From contig NZ_CANLTR010000004.1 of the NCBI RefSeq assembly GCF_947494055.1, forward strand, positions 1 to 64,000: a stretch of 64,000 nucleotides of DNA. The letters are read 5' to 3'. The notes beneath the pieces were generated by a model that saw only the letters and a program-made list of their open reading frames with translations, did no database searches and was not told the origin of the DNA. A program made the translations under genes and the position numbers. Source of the DNA: an uncultured Jannaschia sp. GTDB taxonomy: Bacteria > Pseudomonadota > Alphaproteobacteria > Rhodobacterales > Rhodobacteraceae. This document shows positions 23,076-32,266 of this stretch, one piece after another. The number at the start of each line of letters is the position of its first letter. The stretch's first letter is position 1.

Positions 23076-23723
23076 ATGACGGAACTTCCGGACTGGACGC
23101 CGCTGGACTGGACGGCACCCGACGCGCTGGAAGGTCGTTACGCCCGACTGGAAAGGCTGTCGGTCGATCTGCATGTCGAAGCGCTGCATGCGGCGAACCC
23201 GATCGACGCCGCGCACTGGAAATACATGCCCTACGGTCCGTTCCCCGAACCCGGCGTCTATCGCCTCTGGGCCGTAGGGGCAGCGGTGAGTTCGGATCCG
23301 CTCTACTATGCCGTATGCGGCGCGGCGGGGTGGTCGGGGTTGGCATCGTACATGCGGGTCGACCGGACGAACGGCGTGATCGAGATCGGCAACATCGCCT
23401 TCTCTCCCGGCTTGCAGCGCACCCCGGCCTCGACCGAGGCCGTGCATCTGATGCTCGATCATGCCTTTACGGCGGGCTTCAGGCGGGTGGAGTGGAAGTG
23501 CAACGCGGAGAACGCGCCGAGCCGCCGCGCGGCGGAGCGGCTGGGCTTTACCTACGAGGGGACGTTCCGCCAGCACATGATCGTGAGGGGACAGAACCGG
23601 GACACGGCCTGGTTCGCCATTATCGACAGCGACTGGCCGGCGATCCGCGCCAGGCATGTCGCGTGGCTCGACCCGTCCAACTTCGACGCGACCGGCAAGC
23701 AGCTGACGCCGCTCAGGCGCTAG
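23076..23723 (+). CDS. GNAT family N-acetyltransferase (RimJ/RimL-like)
   Basis: A 215-residue acetyltransferase. It shows LEGRYARLERLSVDLHVEAL at the N-terminus, IEIGNIAFSPGLQRTPASTEA as the acetyl-CoA-binding region, and the typical RVEWKCNAENAPSRRAAERLGFTYEG near 150. The C-terminus resembles the yeast Mpr/YokL-type proteins. Target unknown. It is divergent from ybjN across an AT-richer 202-base gap. Its stop overlaps the stop of the response-regulator gene on the other strand. Confidence 0.88.
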   Translation: MTELPDWTPLDWTAPDALEGRYARLERLSVDLHVEALHAANPIDAAHWKYMPYGPFPEPGVYRLWAVGAAVSSDPLYYAVCGAAGWSGLASYMRVDRTNGVIEIGNIAFSPGLQRTPASTEAVHLMLDHAFTAGFRRVEWKCNAENAPSRRAAERLGFTYEGTFRQHMIVRGQNRDTAWFAIIDSDWPAIRARHVAWLDPSNFDATGKQLTPLRR

Positions 23724-24433
23724 ACGACCCGTCTGGCGCCGAGGCGGCGGGCGATCAGGTTCCGAAGCTGCGGACGCAGGTCATCGACATTGCTCGCGGC
23801 CAGCGTCTCGGTCTCGGCCAGGAAGTCAGCGTCGTTCTTGGTTCGGGCCAGCCCGGCCAGGAAGTTCGCGACATAGGCGGGGGCAATGGATTCGTCAGCG
23901 AGCATGCGCTCGGCGTAGACGAGGTCTTCGGAGAGGGCGAGCGGATCCGGTTCGACCGTATCGCCGGGCAGGGCGCGGGGGCCCTTCGGATGCTCCTCGA
24001 CCGGGAGGTGCTTCAGGATCGCATGCTGGAACGCCGCGAGGCTTTCGATCGGCTTGGCGAGGAAGCCGTCCGCACCGGCCGCCATCGCCTCGGACTCGAC
24101 CTCGGCACGGGCCTGACCGGACGTGGCGAGGAGCGCGGCAGGTCGCTGCTTCGCGTTTGCCAGCGTGCGGATCAGCGTGAGTCCATCGCCGTCCGGCAAG
24201 CCCAGATCGACGATCGCGATCCCCGCGCGATAGGTGCCGAGATGCCGTTCCGCCGACGCAATGCAATCCGCGCGGCGGATGCGCGCCCCGGATCGCAGCG
24301 CCAGCAACCGGACCGCCTCGGACGCGTAGCGGCTGTCTTCGACGAGAAGCACCGTCTGACCGAGCAACGGCCGTTGCGATGTCGGAACGGGACGGGGCAT
24401 CATGGGCGGGTTCGACAGATCGGTCACTGGCAC
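23720..24433 (-). CDS. orphan response regulator
   Basis: The receiver domain spans about residues 26-142. It has the acidic pair in LLVEDSRYA, the phospho-acceptor Asp in IAIVDLGLPDGDGL, the Thr/Ser position in LLATSG and the conserved Lys in FLAKPIES. The C-terminal 95 residues are helical, without a DNA-binding domain or a clear HPt histidine. GTG start with AGGAGG seven bases ahead. No histidine kinase is nearby, so the partner is unknown. Confidence 0.85.
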   Translation of the reverse strand: MPVTDLSNPPMMPRPVPTSQRPLLGQTVLLVEDSRYASEAVRLLALRSGARIRRADCIASAERHLGTYRAGIAIVDLGLPDGDGLTLIRTLANAKQRPAALLATSGQARAEVESEAMAAGADGFLAKPIESLAAFQHAILKHLPVEEHPKGPRALPGDTVEPDPLALSEDLVYAERMLADESIAPAYVANFLAGLARTKNDADFLAETETLAASNVDDLRPQLRNLIARRLGARRVV

Positions 24434-24507
24434 AACGGATCCTCCTAAAATCTTCGCGAGAACCATCACGGAAACACCCTAATGAAAGATGAAGATGCGC
24501 GGCGACC

Positions 24508-24536
24508 TTGCCGACATCCGGTGCAGCTTTCATAAG
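24508..24536 (+). promoter_or_regulatory. possible sigma70-like promoter for the epimerase gene
   Basis: TTGCCG (24508-24513), a 17-base spacer and CATAAG (24531-24536), 37 bases before the epimerase ATG. The -10 is a modest match. Confidence 0.3.
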
Positions 24537-24572
24537 CCACGGATGTTCCGGATCGCGCCGGAGGCGCCTGCG

Positions 24573-24983
24573 ATGATCGGCAAGCTCAACCACGTGGCCA
24601 TCGCCGTGCCCGATCTCGACGCCGCCGTGCGCCGTTACAGGGACACGCTCGGCGCCGAGGTGGGTCCGCCGCAGGACGAGCCCGATCACGGCGTCACCGT
24701 CGTCTTCGTCGATCTGCCCAACACGAGGGTCGAGCTCCTGCATCCGCTGGGGGAGAACAGCCCGATCGCCGCCTTTCTCGAGAAGAACCCGTCGGGCGGC
24801 ATGCACCACCTCTGCTACGAGGTCGAGGACATCGCGGCTTCGCGCGACAGTCTCGTCGCGGACGGTGCGCGCGTGCTGGGCGACGGCGAGCCCAGGATCG
24901 GCGCACACGGGAACCCGGTGATCTTCCTCCATCCGAAGGATTTCGACGGGACGCTGGTGGAACTCGAGCAGGTGCGGGCGTGA
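24573..24983 (+). CDS. mce: methylmalonyl-CoA epimerase
   Basis: Interconverts (2S)- and (2R)-methylmalonyl-CoA in the propionyl-CoA to succinyl-CoA route. The 136-residue vicinal-oxygen-chelate protein has metal ligands in KLNHVAIAVPDL (His about 7), in GGMHHLCYEVEDI (His about 79) and in the terminal FDGTLVELEQ (Glu). The start ATG is set at MIGKLNHV. It overlaps the downstream DUF1467 gene by four bases (GTGA). The mutase chaperone meaB is elsewhere in this window; the mutase and propionyl-CoA carboxylase are not. Confidence 0.95.
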   Translation: MIGKLNHVAIAVPDLDAAVRRYRDTLGAEVGPPQDEPDHGVTVVFVDLPNTRVELLHPLGENSPIAAFLEKNPSGGMHHLCYEVEDIAASRDSLVADGARVLGDGEPRIGAHGNPVIFLHPKDFDGTLVELEQVRA

Positions 24984-25258
24984 TCGGCTATTTTTCAGCC
25001 TTCGTCCTCTACGCGATGGTCTGGGCGATGGTTTTCCTGATCGGACTGCAGATCGGTCACGACACGCAGGGCGACCGGGGCGAGCGCATTCGAGGCACCC
25101 ATTGGGACAGCCCGGCGGAGTTCCGTCTCGGCCGCCGGGTGCTCTGGGCCACGCTGATCTCGTTCGTGATCTGGGCGCCGCTGGTCTGGGTGATCGTGTC
25201 GGGCATGGTCGGCATCGACGATCTGCGATGGATCACCGGACGGCCGGCCTTCGGCTAG
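24980..25258 (+). CDS. DUF1467 family membrane protein
   Basis: A 92-residue protein with two predicted membrane helices (about 6-26 and 54-78) separated by a polar loop (GDRGERIRGTHWDSPAEFRLGRR). This matches the DUF1467 pattern and its usual position after mce in alphaproteobacteria. No function known. GTG start inside a GTGA overlap; its 3' end overlaps the convergent EI24 gene by 26 bases. Confidence 0.8.
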   Translation: MIGYFSAFVLYAMVWAMVFLIGLQIGHDTQGDRGERIRGTHWDSPAEFRLGRRVLWATLISFVIWAPLVWVIVSGMVGIDDLRWITGRPAFG

Positions 25259-25940
25259 GCTGCCAGAGACGGTGGAACAGGTGGGTGAAGGTCGCCGCGC
25301 CGATCACCGGTACCAGCAGGTTCAGGATCGGCACGGAGAGCGGAATGGCCATCAGTACGCCGGTGAGCCAGATCCGCGCCCGGTGACGCGTCCGGAACCC
25401 GGCCGCCTCCGCCCGGGTCATCCGGCGCAGCGCAACCATCTGCGCGTATTCCCGCCCGAGCAGGAACCCGTTCACGGCCCAAAAGATGAAGAGCGCGAAG
25501 GGCGCGAGGAACAGGTAGGCGATCAAGGCGCCCGCATTCACGAGTATCACGAGGAGGAGGAAACCCAGGCTTTCCCGCATCGTCTCGCCCCAGCCGACGG
25601 GCCGCGCGGGGGGCAGGTCCGGGTAGTACCGGTCCTCCACTGCGTCGGCGACGGTTTCCAGCATCAGGCCGGTGAAGGCGGAGGCGACGGGAACCATGAG
25701 GAAGACCGACGCGATCAGCGTGAACGGCACGAGCGCCCAGCCCGCTGCATTGTCGAGCCACGTGACCTCGCCCATCCAAGGCAGCGTCACGACAGGCCCG
25801 ACGAGCCAGGTCGCCCCCCAGATCAACAGCGCCGAGAAACCGATCAAGAGGAACAGCGAAGCGGCGATCCCGGTCAGCAGCACGTTGCGGAAGCGCGGAT
25901 CGCCGAGCTGTCCGACGGCGCGGAGAATGTCGGCGATCAC
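25233..25940 (-). CDS. EI24 domain integral membrane protein
   Basis: A protein of about 235 residues with four strongly hydrophobic regions (about 20-45, 62-85, 130-165 and 195-215). Family features are LRAVGQLGDPRFRNVL at the N-terminus, then AFTGLMLETVADAVEDRYYP and FLLGREYAQMVALRRM. Relatives include the CysZ sulfate transporter group, but substrate transport is not shown here. GTG start within a GTGA overlap with the nitroreductase stop; an ATG four codons upstream is possible. Confidence 0.82.
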   Translation of the reverse strand: MIADILRAVGQLGDPRFRNVLLTGIAASLFLLIGFSALLIWGATWLVGPVVTLPWMGEVTWLDNAAGWALVPFTLIASVFLMVPVASAFTGLMLETVADAVEDRYYPDLPPARPVGWGETMRESLGFLLLVILVNAGALIAYLFLAPFALFIFWAVNGFLLGREYAQMVALRRMTRAEAAGFRTRHRARIWLTGVLMAIPLSVPILNLLVPVIGAATFTHLFHRLWQPSRRPAVR

Positions 25941-26530
25941 GCGTCCCGCCATTCCGTCAGCCGGGCCGGATCCGGGCGCGGCCGGTCGGGTGGAGCAACG
26001 GTCTCGGTTCCGATCACGATGAAGCCCGCTACCCAGGCCGCGGGCGCGAGCGACAGGCCCGCGTCGAGCCAGTCGCGATCCGTCGCCATCCAGCCGGTCA
26101 GCCAGTTCGCGCCCCAGCCCGCCGCCTGCGCGGCGTTCAGCAGGCCGAGGCAGACGGCCCCGGCACTCAGCGTCTGCTCGACCTCGGGCACCTTCTCGGA
26201 GGGCTGCGGCGCGGCAACGACGGCGACCATCAGCGGTGCGTCGCGGAACATCGCCTCGGCCTTAACCACCTTGCCCGGGTCGAGGTCGCGGGCAGCGCCC
26301 ATCCGAGCGGTCAGGTCGGCGAGCCTCCCGAGCGCCGCACCCGACAGCACGACCAGCCGCCACGGTTCCAGCTTGCCGTGATCGGGCACGCGAAGCGCAG
26401 CGGTCAGGATCGGTTCCAGGGCCGCGCGGTCGGGCGCGGGACCTGTCAGGGTCTTTGCCGGGCGCGAGCGCCGGGTCAGCAGAAACTCGGAGACGTCGGG
26501 GCGGGCGCGTAGGGGCGGAAGGCTTGTCAT
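25937..26530 (-). CDS. nitroreductase family protein
   Basis: An FMN-dependent oxidoreductase fold of about 197 residues. It shows EFLLTRRSRPAKTL at the N-terminus, RVPDHGKLEPWRLVVL as the FMN-binding segment, and VCLGLLNAAQAAGWGANWLTGW near 125. It resembles YdjA-type short nitroreductases. Several in-frame ATG codons precede the one used; none has a convincing ribosome site, so the start is uncertain by up to 20 codons. Confidence 0.85.
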   Translation of the reverse strand: MTSLPPLRARPDVSEFLLTRRSRPAKTLTGPAPDRAALEPILTAALRVPDHGKLEPWRLVVLSGAALGRLADLTARMGAARDLDPGKVVKAEAMFRDAPLMVAVVAAPQPSEKVPEVEQTLSAGAVCLGLLNAAQAAGWGANWLTGWMATDRDWLDAGLSLAPAAWVAGFIVIGTETVAPPDRPRPDPARLTEWRDA

Positions 26531-26600
26531 GCGCTTCATGTCGCAGGCGGCACGGAGCGTTTCAAGCACCGCCATGCCGCCCCCGTGCATATGTCAGGGA

Positions 26601-29297
26601 CTAGCTTTCGCCGGTCTTCTCGGCGGCTTTCGGTGCCGCCTTCTTGCGCGTCGCCGTCTTGACCGGCGACTTCTTCGCTACAGGCTTCTTGGCGGTCGAT
26701 TTCGCGGCGGTCTTCTTGGGAGCGGCTTTCTTGGCGGGGGCCTTGCGCTTGGGTGACTTCGCGGCCTTGGCGGCGATCAGCTCCACCGCCTGCGCCATCG
26801 TCACTTCCTCGGGGGAGACGTCCTTCGGGAGCGTGGCATTGACCTTTTCCCACTTCACGTAAGGTCCGTAGCGGCCCTCCATGACGTTGACCGGCCCGCC
26901 GTTCTCGGGATGTTCGCCCAGCTCGCGCAGGGGTGCCGCGGTTTGGCCGCGCCGGCCGCGGGAGGCGAGCTTCTCGGCCAGCACCTCGACGGCACGGTTC
27001 ATGCCGATCGTGAAGATCTCCTCCTCGTCCGGCAGGTTCGCGTAGACCTTGTTCCAGCGGACGTAGGGCCCGTAGCGGCCCAGATTGGTCTCGATTTCCG
27101 CCCCGTCCTCGGGATGCTTCCCCACCAGGCGCGGCAGCGACAGAAGTTGCAGCGCCCGGTCCAGATCGACCGTGTCGGGCGCCCAGGCCTTGGGGAGGCT
27201 CGACCGTTTCGGCTTGGGGTTCTCCTCGGTCGCCTCGCCCAGTTGGACGTAGGGTCCGAACCGCCCGGTCCGCAGCCAGACCTCGAGCCCGCTCTCCGGC
27301 TCGATGCCCAGCATCGTGTCGCCCACCGGCGCGCTGCCCTCGTCGCCGCCCGGCGGGGCAAAGGGGCGGGTGTAGCGGCATTCGGGGTAGTTCGAGCAGC
27401 CGATGAAGGCGCCGCCCGAGCGGGCGGTCCGCATCGACAGGCGCCCCTGTCCGCAATTGGGGCAAAGGCGCGGATCGGTCCCGTCGCCCTTGTCGGGGAA
27501 CAGATGCGGCTCCAGCACCTCGTTGATCTTCTCGAGCACGTCGGTGATCCGAAGTTCCGACGTCTCCCCGATCGCCGCCGAGAAGTCCCGCCAGAAGCGG
27601 TCGAGCACGTCCTTGTAGTCCTTGTCGCCGGCCGACACCTCGTCGAGCTCCTGTTCGAGCGCGGCGGTGAAGTCGTAGCCCACGTATTTGCGGAAGTAAT
27701 TCGACAGGAACGCCGTCACCAGCCGCCCCTGGTCCTCCGGGAAGAGGCGGTTGCCCTCCTTCCGCACGTAGCCGCGGTCGACGATGGTCGACAGGATCGA
27801 GGCATAGGTGGAGGGGCGTCCGATGCCCAGCTCCTCCATGCGCTTCACGAGCGTCGCCTCGGTGTAGCGGGGCGGGGGCTGCGTGAAGTGCTGCTGGCCC
27901 AGTACGGCGTTCGACGGCGCGCGGATCAGTTCGTTGTCCGAGGTCTCGTCCGCGTAGGCCGCCACCTTCTTCGCGGCGTCGCCCTCGTGGATCGCGGGCA
28001 GACGGCGGTCCTCGCCGGTCTCGGCGTCGTCGTCGCGTCCCTCGGTGTAGACCTTCATGAAGCCGTCGAACACGACGACCTGACCGGTGGCGCGCAGCTC
28101 GACCTGTTCCTCCCGGTCGCGGATCGCGACCGTGGTGCGCTCAAGCTTCGCGGCCGCCATCTGGCTCGCCAGCGTGCGCTTCCAGATCAGATCGTAGAGC
28201 TGTCGCTGGTCCTTCTCGAGCTTCAGGTCGGCGGCGGCCTTCGTCATGTCGGTCGGCCGCACGCATTCGTGCGCCTCCTGCGCGTTCTTGGCCTTGTTCT
28301 TGTAGATGCGCGGCTCGGCGGGGACGTATTCCTTGCCGTAGCGCGCCGCGATGGCGTCGCGTGCCCCGGTCACGGCCTCGGGCGCCATGTCGATGCCGTC
28401 GGTCCGCATGTAGGTGATGAGGCCCTGCTCGTAGAGGCGCTGTGCCGTCGACATGCAGGCCTTCGCGCCCATGCCGAACTTGCGGCTCGCTTCCTGCTGC
28501 AGGGTCGAGGTCATGAAGGGCGGGCTCGGGTTGCGGGTGCCGGGCTTGGCCTCGACCGAATGAACGGAGAGGTCGCGGCTTTCCACCGCCTGCACGGCGA
28601 GTTCCGCCTGCGTCGCGTTGGCGAGGTCGAAGCGGTCGAGCTTCTTGCCGTCGAGCGAGACCAGCCGCGCCTCGAAGGTCTGGCCCCGGGGCGTCTCGAG
28701 CGTGGCGCGGACGGACCAGTATTCCCGCGCGTCGAACGCCTCGATTTCCATCTCGCGCTCGACGACGAGGCGCAGGCAGACCGATTGCACGCGCCCGGCG
28801 GAGCGCGACCCGGGCAGCTTGCGCCACAGGACGGGCGAAAGGTTGAAGCCCACGAGGTAGTCGAGCGCGCGGCGAGCGAGATAGGCATGCACAAGCGGCG
28901 TGTCGATGTCGCGGGGGTTCTCGATCGCCTTCTGCACGGCGGACTTGGTGATCGCGTTGAAGGCCACGCGGCGGACCGGCGTGTCCTTCTTGAGCGCCTT
29001 GCGCTTCATCAGCGCTTCCTGAAGGTGCCAGGAGATCGCCTCGCCCTCGCGGTCGGGGTCGGTGGCGAGGATGAGGTTCGGATCGTCGGCCAGCGCGTCC
29101 GCGATGGCCTTCAGGTGCTTGCGCGAGTCGGTGGGGATTTCCCACGTCATGTCGAAGCCGTGCTCGGGATCGACGGAGCCGTCCTTGCCCACGAGGTCGC
29201 GAACATGGCCGTAGCTCGCCAGCACGGTGTAGTCCTTCCCGAGATAGCCATTGATGGTCTTGGCCTTGGCCGGGGATTCGACGACGACGACGGGCAT
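26601..29297 (-). CDS. topA: DNA topoisomerase I
   Basis: Type IA topoisomerase relaxing negative supercoils, 898 residues. It starts MPVVVVESPAKAKTINGYLG (Toprim). The metal acidic cluster is seen in ATDPDREGEAISWHL, and the active-site Tyr in TYMRTDG (about 296). A CxxC zinc ribbon is at CPNCGQGRLS...GCSNYPEC (about 600-630). Two or three topo-C repeats with RYGPYV/GRFGPYV motifs follow, and the tail is very Lys/Ala/Pro-rich (last 60 residues). The start was chosen at the Toprim ATG, not 30 codons upstream. dprA lies just upstream on the same strand, a common alphaproteobacterial order. Confidence 0.97.
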   Translation of the reverse strand: MPVVVVESPAKAKTINGYLGKDYTVLASYGHVRDLVGKDGSVDPEHGFDMTWEIPTDSRKHLKAIADALADDPNLILATDPDREGEAISWHLQEALMKRKALKKDTPVRRVAFNAITKSAVQKAIENPRDIDTPLVHAYLARRALDYLVGFNLSPVLWRKLPGSRSAGRVQSVCLRLVVEREMEIEAFDAREYWSVRATLETPRGQTFEARLVSLDGKKLDRFDLANATQAELAVQAVESRDLSVHSVEAKPGTRNPSPPFMTSTLQQEASRKFGMGAKACMSTAQRLYEQGLITYMRTDGIDMAPEAVTGARDAIAARYGKEYVPAEPRIYKNKAKNAQEAHECVRPTDMTKAAADLKLEKDQRQLYDLIWKRTLASQMAAAKLERTTVAIRDREEQVELRATGQVVVFDGFMKVYTEGRDDDAETGEDRRLPAIHEGDAAKKVAAYADETSDNELIRAPSNAVLGQQHFTQPPPRYTEATLVKRMEELGIGRPSTYASILSTIVDRGYVRKEGNRLFPEDQGRLVTAFLSNYFRKYVGYDFTAALEQELDEVSAGDKDYKDVLDRFWRDFSAAIGETSELRITDVLEKINEVLEPHLFPDKGDGTDPRLCPNCGQGRLSMRTARSGGAFIGCSNYPECRYTRPFAPPGGDEGSAPVGDTMLGIEPESGLEVWLRTGRFGPYVQLGEATEENPKPKRSSLPKAWAPDTVDLDRALQLLSLPRLVGKHPEDGAEIETNLGRYGPYVRWNKVYANLPDEEEIFTIGMNRAVEVLAEKLASRGRRGQTAAPLRELGEHPENGGPVNVMEGRYGPYVKWEKVNATLPKDVSPEEVTMAQAVELIAAKAAKSPKRKAPAKKAAPKKTAAKSTAKKPVAKKSPVKTATRKKAAPKAAEKTGES

Positions 29298-29434
29298 GCA
29301 GGTGAACCTCGGGGCTGCTTCGATCTGGGCCTGTTCGGCCGACGGGAGGTCTTCGGCGCCTGGCCGCCTCCTTGGGCCGGGGACCATGTGGGCGGTCGGC
29401 AGGGGATGTCAATGCACCCGCGGCGGCCCGGCTC

Positions 29435-30622
29435 TCACAGTCTGACGAGCCCGCCCCCGGGTTTGCGCGCGACCTGTCCGCCGAGCTCCATCTCCGACAG
29501 GAGCGCGGCGAGCACGCCCGCGGGGACGGGTCCGGGCAGGTCGCGGAGGAGCTGGTCCTCGGGGGTGGGGACCGGCGAAAGGAGGTCGAGGACGCGGCGC
29601 GCCAGATCGTCGGTCTCGATGGTCGGAAGTGCCGATACGGATTGAGGCTCGGCCGCCGCCTGCCGAGCGACGGGTGCCTCCGCGAGGGCGTCGAGCGCCT
29701 CAAGGATATCGTCGATCCCGCGCACGAGCGTCGCCCCGTCGCGCAGCAGCAGGTTGCAGCCCGAGGCGCGCCCGTCGAACGGGTGGCCCGGCACGGCGAG
29801 GACTTCCCGCCCCTGATCGAGCGCGTTCCGCGCCGTGATCATCGAGCCGGATTTCGCCGCCGCCTCGACCACGACGACGGCTTGCGACAGCCCGGACACG
29901 ATACGGTTTCGGCGCGGGAAGTCGCGGGCCTGTGGAGCGAGACCGAAGGCGCGCTCGCTGAGCGACAGGCCCTGCGCCGCGATCCGGGCGGCGAGGTCGA
30001 CGTTCTCGGCCGGGTAGACCCGGTCGAGCCCGCCGGCATGAACCGCGATCGTGCCGCCGTGATCGGGTTCGAGCGCCGCCTCGTGCGCTACTGCGTCCAC
30101 GCCGCGGGCGAGGCCGGAGACGACCACGACGCCTTCCTTCGCCAGATCGCGTCCGAGCGCGCGGGCCATTCGTCGCGCAAGCGAGGAGGCGTTGCGCGTG
30201 CCGACGACGGCGACGCAGTGGCGGGCAAGGAGCGTCGTGTCGCCCTCGGCCCAGAGGACGGCAGGCGCGTCGCCGATCTGCGCCAGACGCTCGGGGTAGC
30301 CGGGCACGCCGAGCGCGAGCAGACGCGCGCCCTGTTTCTTCGCTGCCTTTATCTCGCGACGGATATCGGCCTCGTCGGCCGGGGCATAACCGGTGTCGCC
30401 GGCTCTCGCGGCGATCCCCGGCAAGGCTTCGAGCGCTGCAATCCCCGTTCCGTGCTCGGCGATGAGGCGACGGAACGTGGCGGGGCCGACCCGGCGCGAA
30501 CGGGCGAGACGCAGGCGGGCGAACATCTCGGCCTGTGTCGGCGGGCCGTCGAGCTCGGACAGATACGGCTCGGCCATACCGTCGGGAAGGTCCGGGAACT
30601 CGTCGGGAATCGCGTAGTCCAT
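29435..30622 (-). CDS. dprA: DNA-processing protein DprA
   Basis: Binds incoming single-stranded DNA and loads RecA in natural transformation. The 395-residue product has a SAM-like N-terminal region. The Rossmann core follows with VAVVGTRNASSLARRMA (about 137), VSGLARGVDAVAHEAAL, GGLDRVYPAEN and RNRIVSGLS...VVEAAAKSGSMITA (about 235-265). The C-terminal winged helix (about 325-395) is present. The alternative role of DprA-like proteins outside competence cannot be excluded. Confidence 0.95.
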   Translation of the reverse strand: MDYAIPDEFPDLPDGMAEPYLSELDGPPTQAEMFARLRLARSRRVGPATFRRLIAEHGTGIAALEALPGIAARAGDTGYAPADEADIRREIKAAKKQGARLLALGVPGYPERLAQIGDAPAVLWAEGDTTLLARHCVAVVGTRNASSLARRMARALGRDLAKEGVVVVSGLARGVDAVAHEAALEPDHGGTIAVHAGGLDRVYPAENVDLAARIAAQGLSLSERAFGLAPQARDFPRRNRIVSGLSQAVVVVEAAAKSGSMITARNALDQGREVLAVPGHPFDGRASGCNLLLRDGATLVRGIDDILEALDALAEAPVARQAAAEPQSVSALPTIETDDLARRVLDLLSPVPTPEDQLLRDLPGPVPAGVLAALLSEMELGGQVARKPGGGLVRL

Positions 30623-30667
30623 CCCGGCATGTCGCGCGCCGGGGGTTTCCGAAAAGTTAAAGCAGGG

Positions 30668-32101
30668 TCAGGTTGCCGAACCGCCCACCGTCAACCCGCC
30701 GATCAGAAGCGTCGGCTGGCCCACGCCAACCGGCACCCATTGCCCGTTCTTGCCGCAATTTCCCATCCCGGGGTCGAGCGCCATGTCGTTGCCGATCGCA
30801 CGGATCTTCTGCAGCGCCGTCGCCCCGTCGCCGATCAGGGTGGCCCCGTGCACCGGCTCGCCCACCACCCCGTTGCGGACGCGGTAGGCCTCGGTGCAGG
30901 AGAAGACGAACTTGCCGTTGGTGATGTCGACCTGACCGCCGCCGAAGCCCACGGCATAGATGCCGTCCTTCAGATCGGCCAGGATATCGCCCGGCGACGC
31001 GTCCCCGCCCAGCATGTATGTGTTCGTCATCCGCGGCATCGGCGCATGGGCATAGCTCTGTCGCCGTCCGTTGCCCGTGGCCGCCACGCCCATCAGGCGC
31101 GCGTTCTGCCGGTCCTGCATGTAGCCCGTCAGGATGCCGTCCTCGATCAGCGTCGTCTTGCCGCTCGGCGTGCCCTCGTCGTCCACGGTGATCGAGCCGC
31201 GCCGGTCCGGGATCGTGCCGTCGTCGAGAACGGTGACACCCGGGGCCGCGATCCGCTTGCCCAGAAGCCCGGCGAAGGCGGACTGGTTCTTGCGGTTGAA
31301 GTCGCCCTCGAGCCCGTGTCCGATCGCTTCGTGGAGCAGGATGCCCGGCCAGCCGGGCCCGAGCACCACGTCCATCACTCCCGCGGGCGCGGCGACGGAG
31401 GACAGGTTCACCACCGCGATCCGCAGCGCCTCCCGCGCCAGATCCTGCCAGCGCTCGGTCGTCAGAAGGCCGCCGGCCTCCATCCGGCCGCCGGCATGCG
31501 CGCTGCCGGATTCGCGGCGGCCGTTCGCCTCGACGATGATCGAAACGCCCATGCGCACCATCGGGCGCGTATCGGTTACCGACGGCCCCTCGACGCGCAG
31601 GATCTCCACCTCCTGCAGGCCTGCCGCCGCCGTCGCCGAGACCTGCACCACGCGCGGGTCGAGCGCGCGGGCGAAGGCGTCGATCTCGCGCAGCATGTCG
31701 ATCTTCACCGGGAAGGCGACCGCCTCGATCGGGTCGGCGTCGCCGTAGAGCTTCCGGTTGGTCCGCGCCGGCGCCTCCGCCAACGTGCCGCCGCCGCTGC
31801 CGACGGCAAGGCGCGCCGTCTCGGCGGCACGGCGCAGGGCGGCCTCGGAGATCTCGGTGGAATGTGCGTAGCCCGCGGTTTCGCCGCGCACGGCGCGCAG
31901 GCCGAAACCTTCGGTGGCGTCGTAGCTCGCATTCGAGACGCGGCCATCGTCGTACACAACCGATTCCGTCCGCCGCCGCTCGAGGAACAGCTCGCCGTCG
32001 TCTGCGCCGGACAGCGTCGTGCGCAGGACGTCCTGCGCCGTGTCCCGGTCCAGCATCGTCTCAAAGGGGCGGAACGGGGCGCTTTGATCGTGATCGGGCA
32101 T
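30668..32101 (-). CDS. tldD: metalloprotease TldD
   Basis: TldD pairs with TldE (PmbA) in a zinc protease that degrades unfolded peptides and processes modified peptides. The 477-residue protein carries the metal motif HEAIGHGLEGD (about 262), a variant HExxxH, and the C-terminal Cys in VFSCTEAYRV. Start at the ATG of MPDHDQS with AAGGA seven bases ahead; the same frame is open far upstream into the ctaC antisense strand but is not coding there. It is divergent from ctaC. TldE is not in this window. Confidence 0.95.
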   Translation of the reverse strand: MPDHDQSAPFRPFETMLDRDTAQDVLRTTLSGADDGELFLERRRTESVVYDDGRVSNASYDATEGFGLRAVRGETAGYAHSTEISEAALRRAAETARLAVGSGGGTLAEAPARTNRKLYGDADPIEAVAFPVKIDMLREIDAFARALDPRVVQVSATAAAGLQEVEILRVEGPSVTDTRPMVRMGVSIIVEANGRRESGSAHAGGRMEAGGLLTTERWQDLAREALRIAVVNLSSVAAPAGVMDVVLGPGWPGILLHEAIGHGLEGDFNRKNQSAFAGLLGKRIAAPGVTVLDDGTIPDRRGSITVDDEGTPSGKTTLIEDGILTGYMQDRQNARLMGVAATGNGRRQSYAHAPMPRMTNTYMLGGDASPGDILADLKDGIYAVGFGGGQVDITNGKFVFSCTEAYRVRNGVVGEPVHGATLIGDGATALQKIRAIGNDMALDPGMGNCGKNGQWVPVGVGQPTLLIGGLTVGGSAT

Positions 32102-32266
32102 CAAATATCCTTCGGGTTGGCGTCCGTTCGGGTGCGACAGATGACCCACAGGCCTTGCGGAGCAGGCTTCAGATATGGTCTTACCCGCGCAGGACGCAAC
32201 GGGCCGGGGCAGGCGACGCTCCGGGGCCATCCAGGTCAGACAATACGAAGACAGGAAATCCTGCCC

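Noticed and set aside
29372..32266. A very long plus-strand open frame continuous with ctaC, spanning nearly 900 codons upstream of the ctaC ATG
   Set aside because: It lies entirely antisense to dprA and tldD, has Arg/His-rich, low-similarity composition and arises from the high GC content; the ctaC signal peptide and ATG at 32267 mark the real start.
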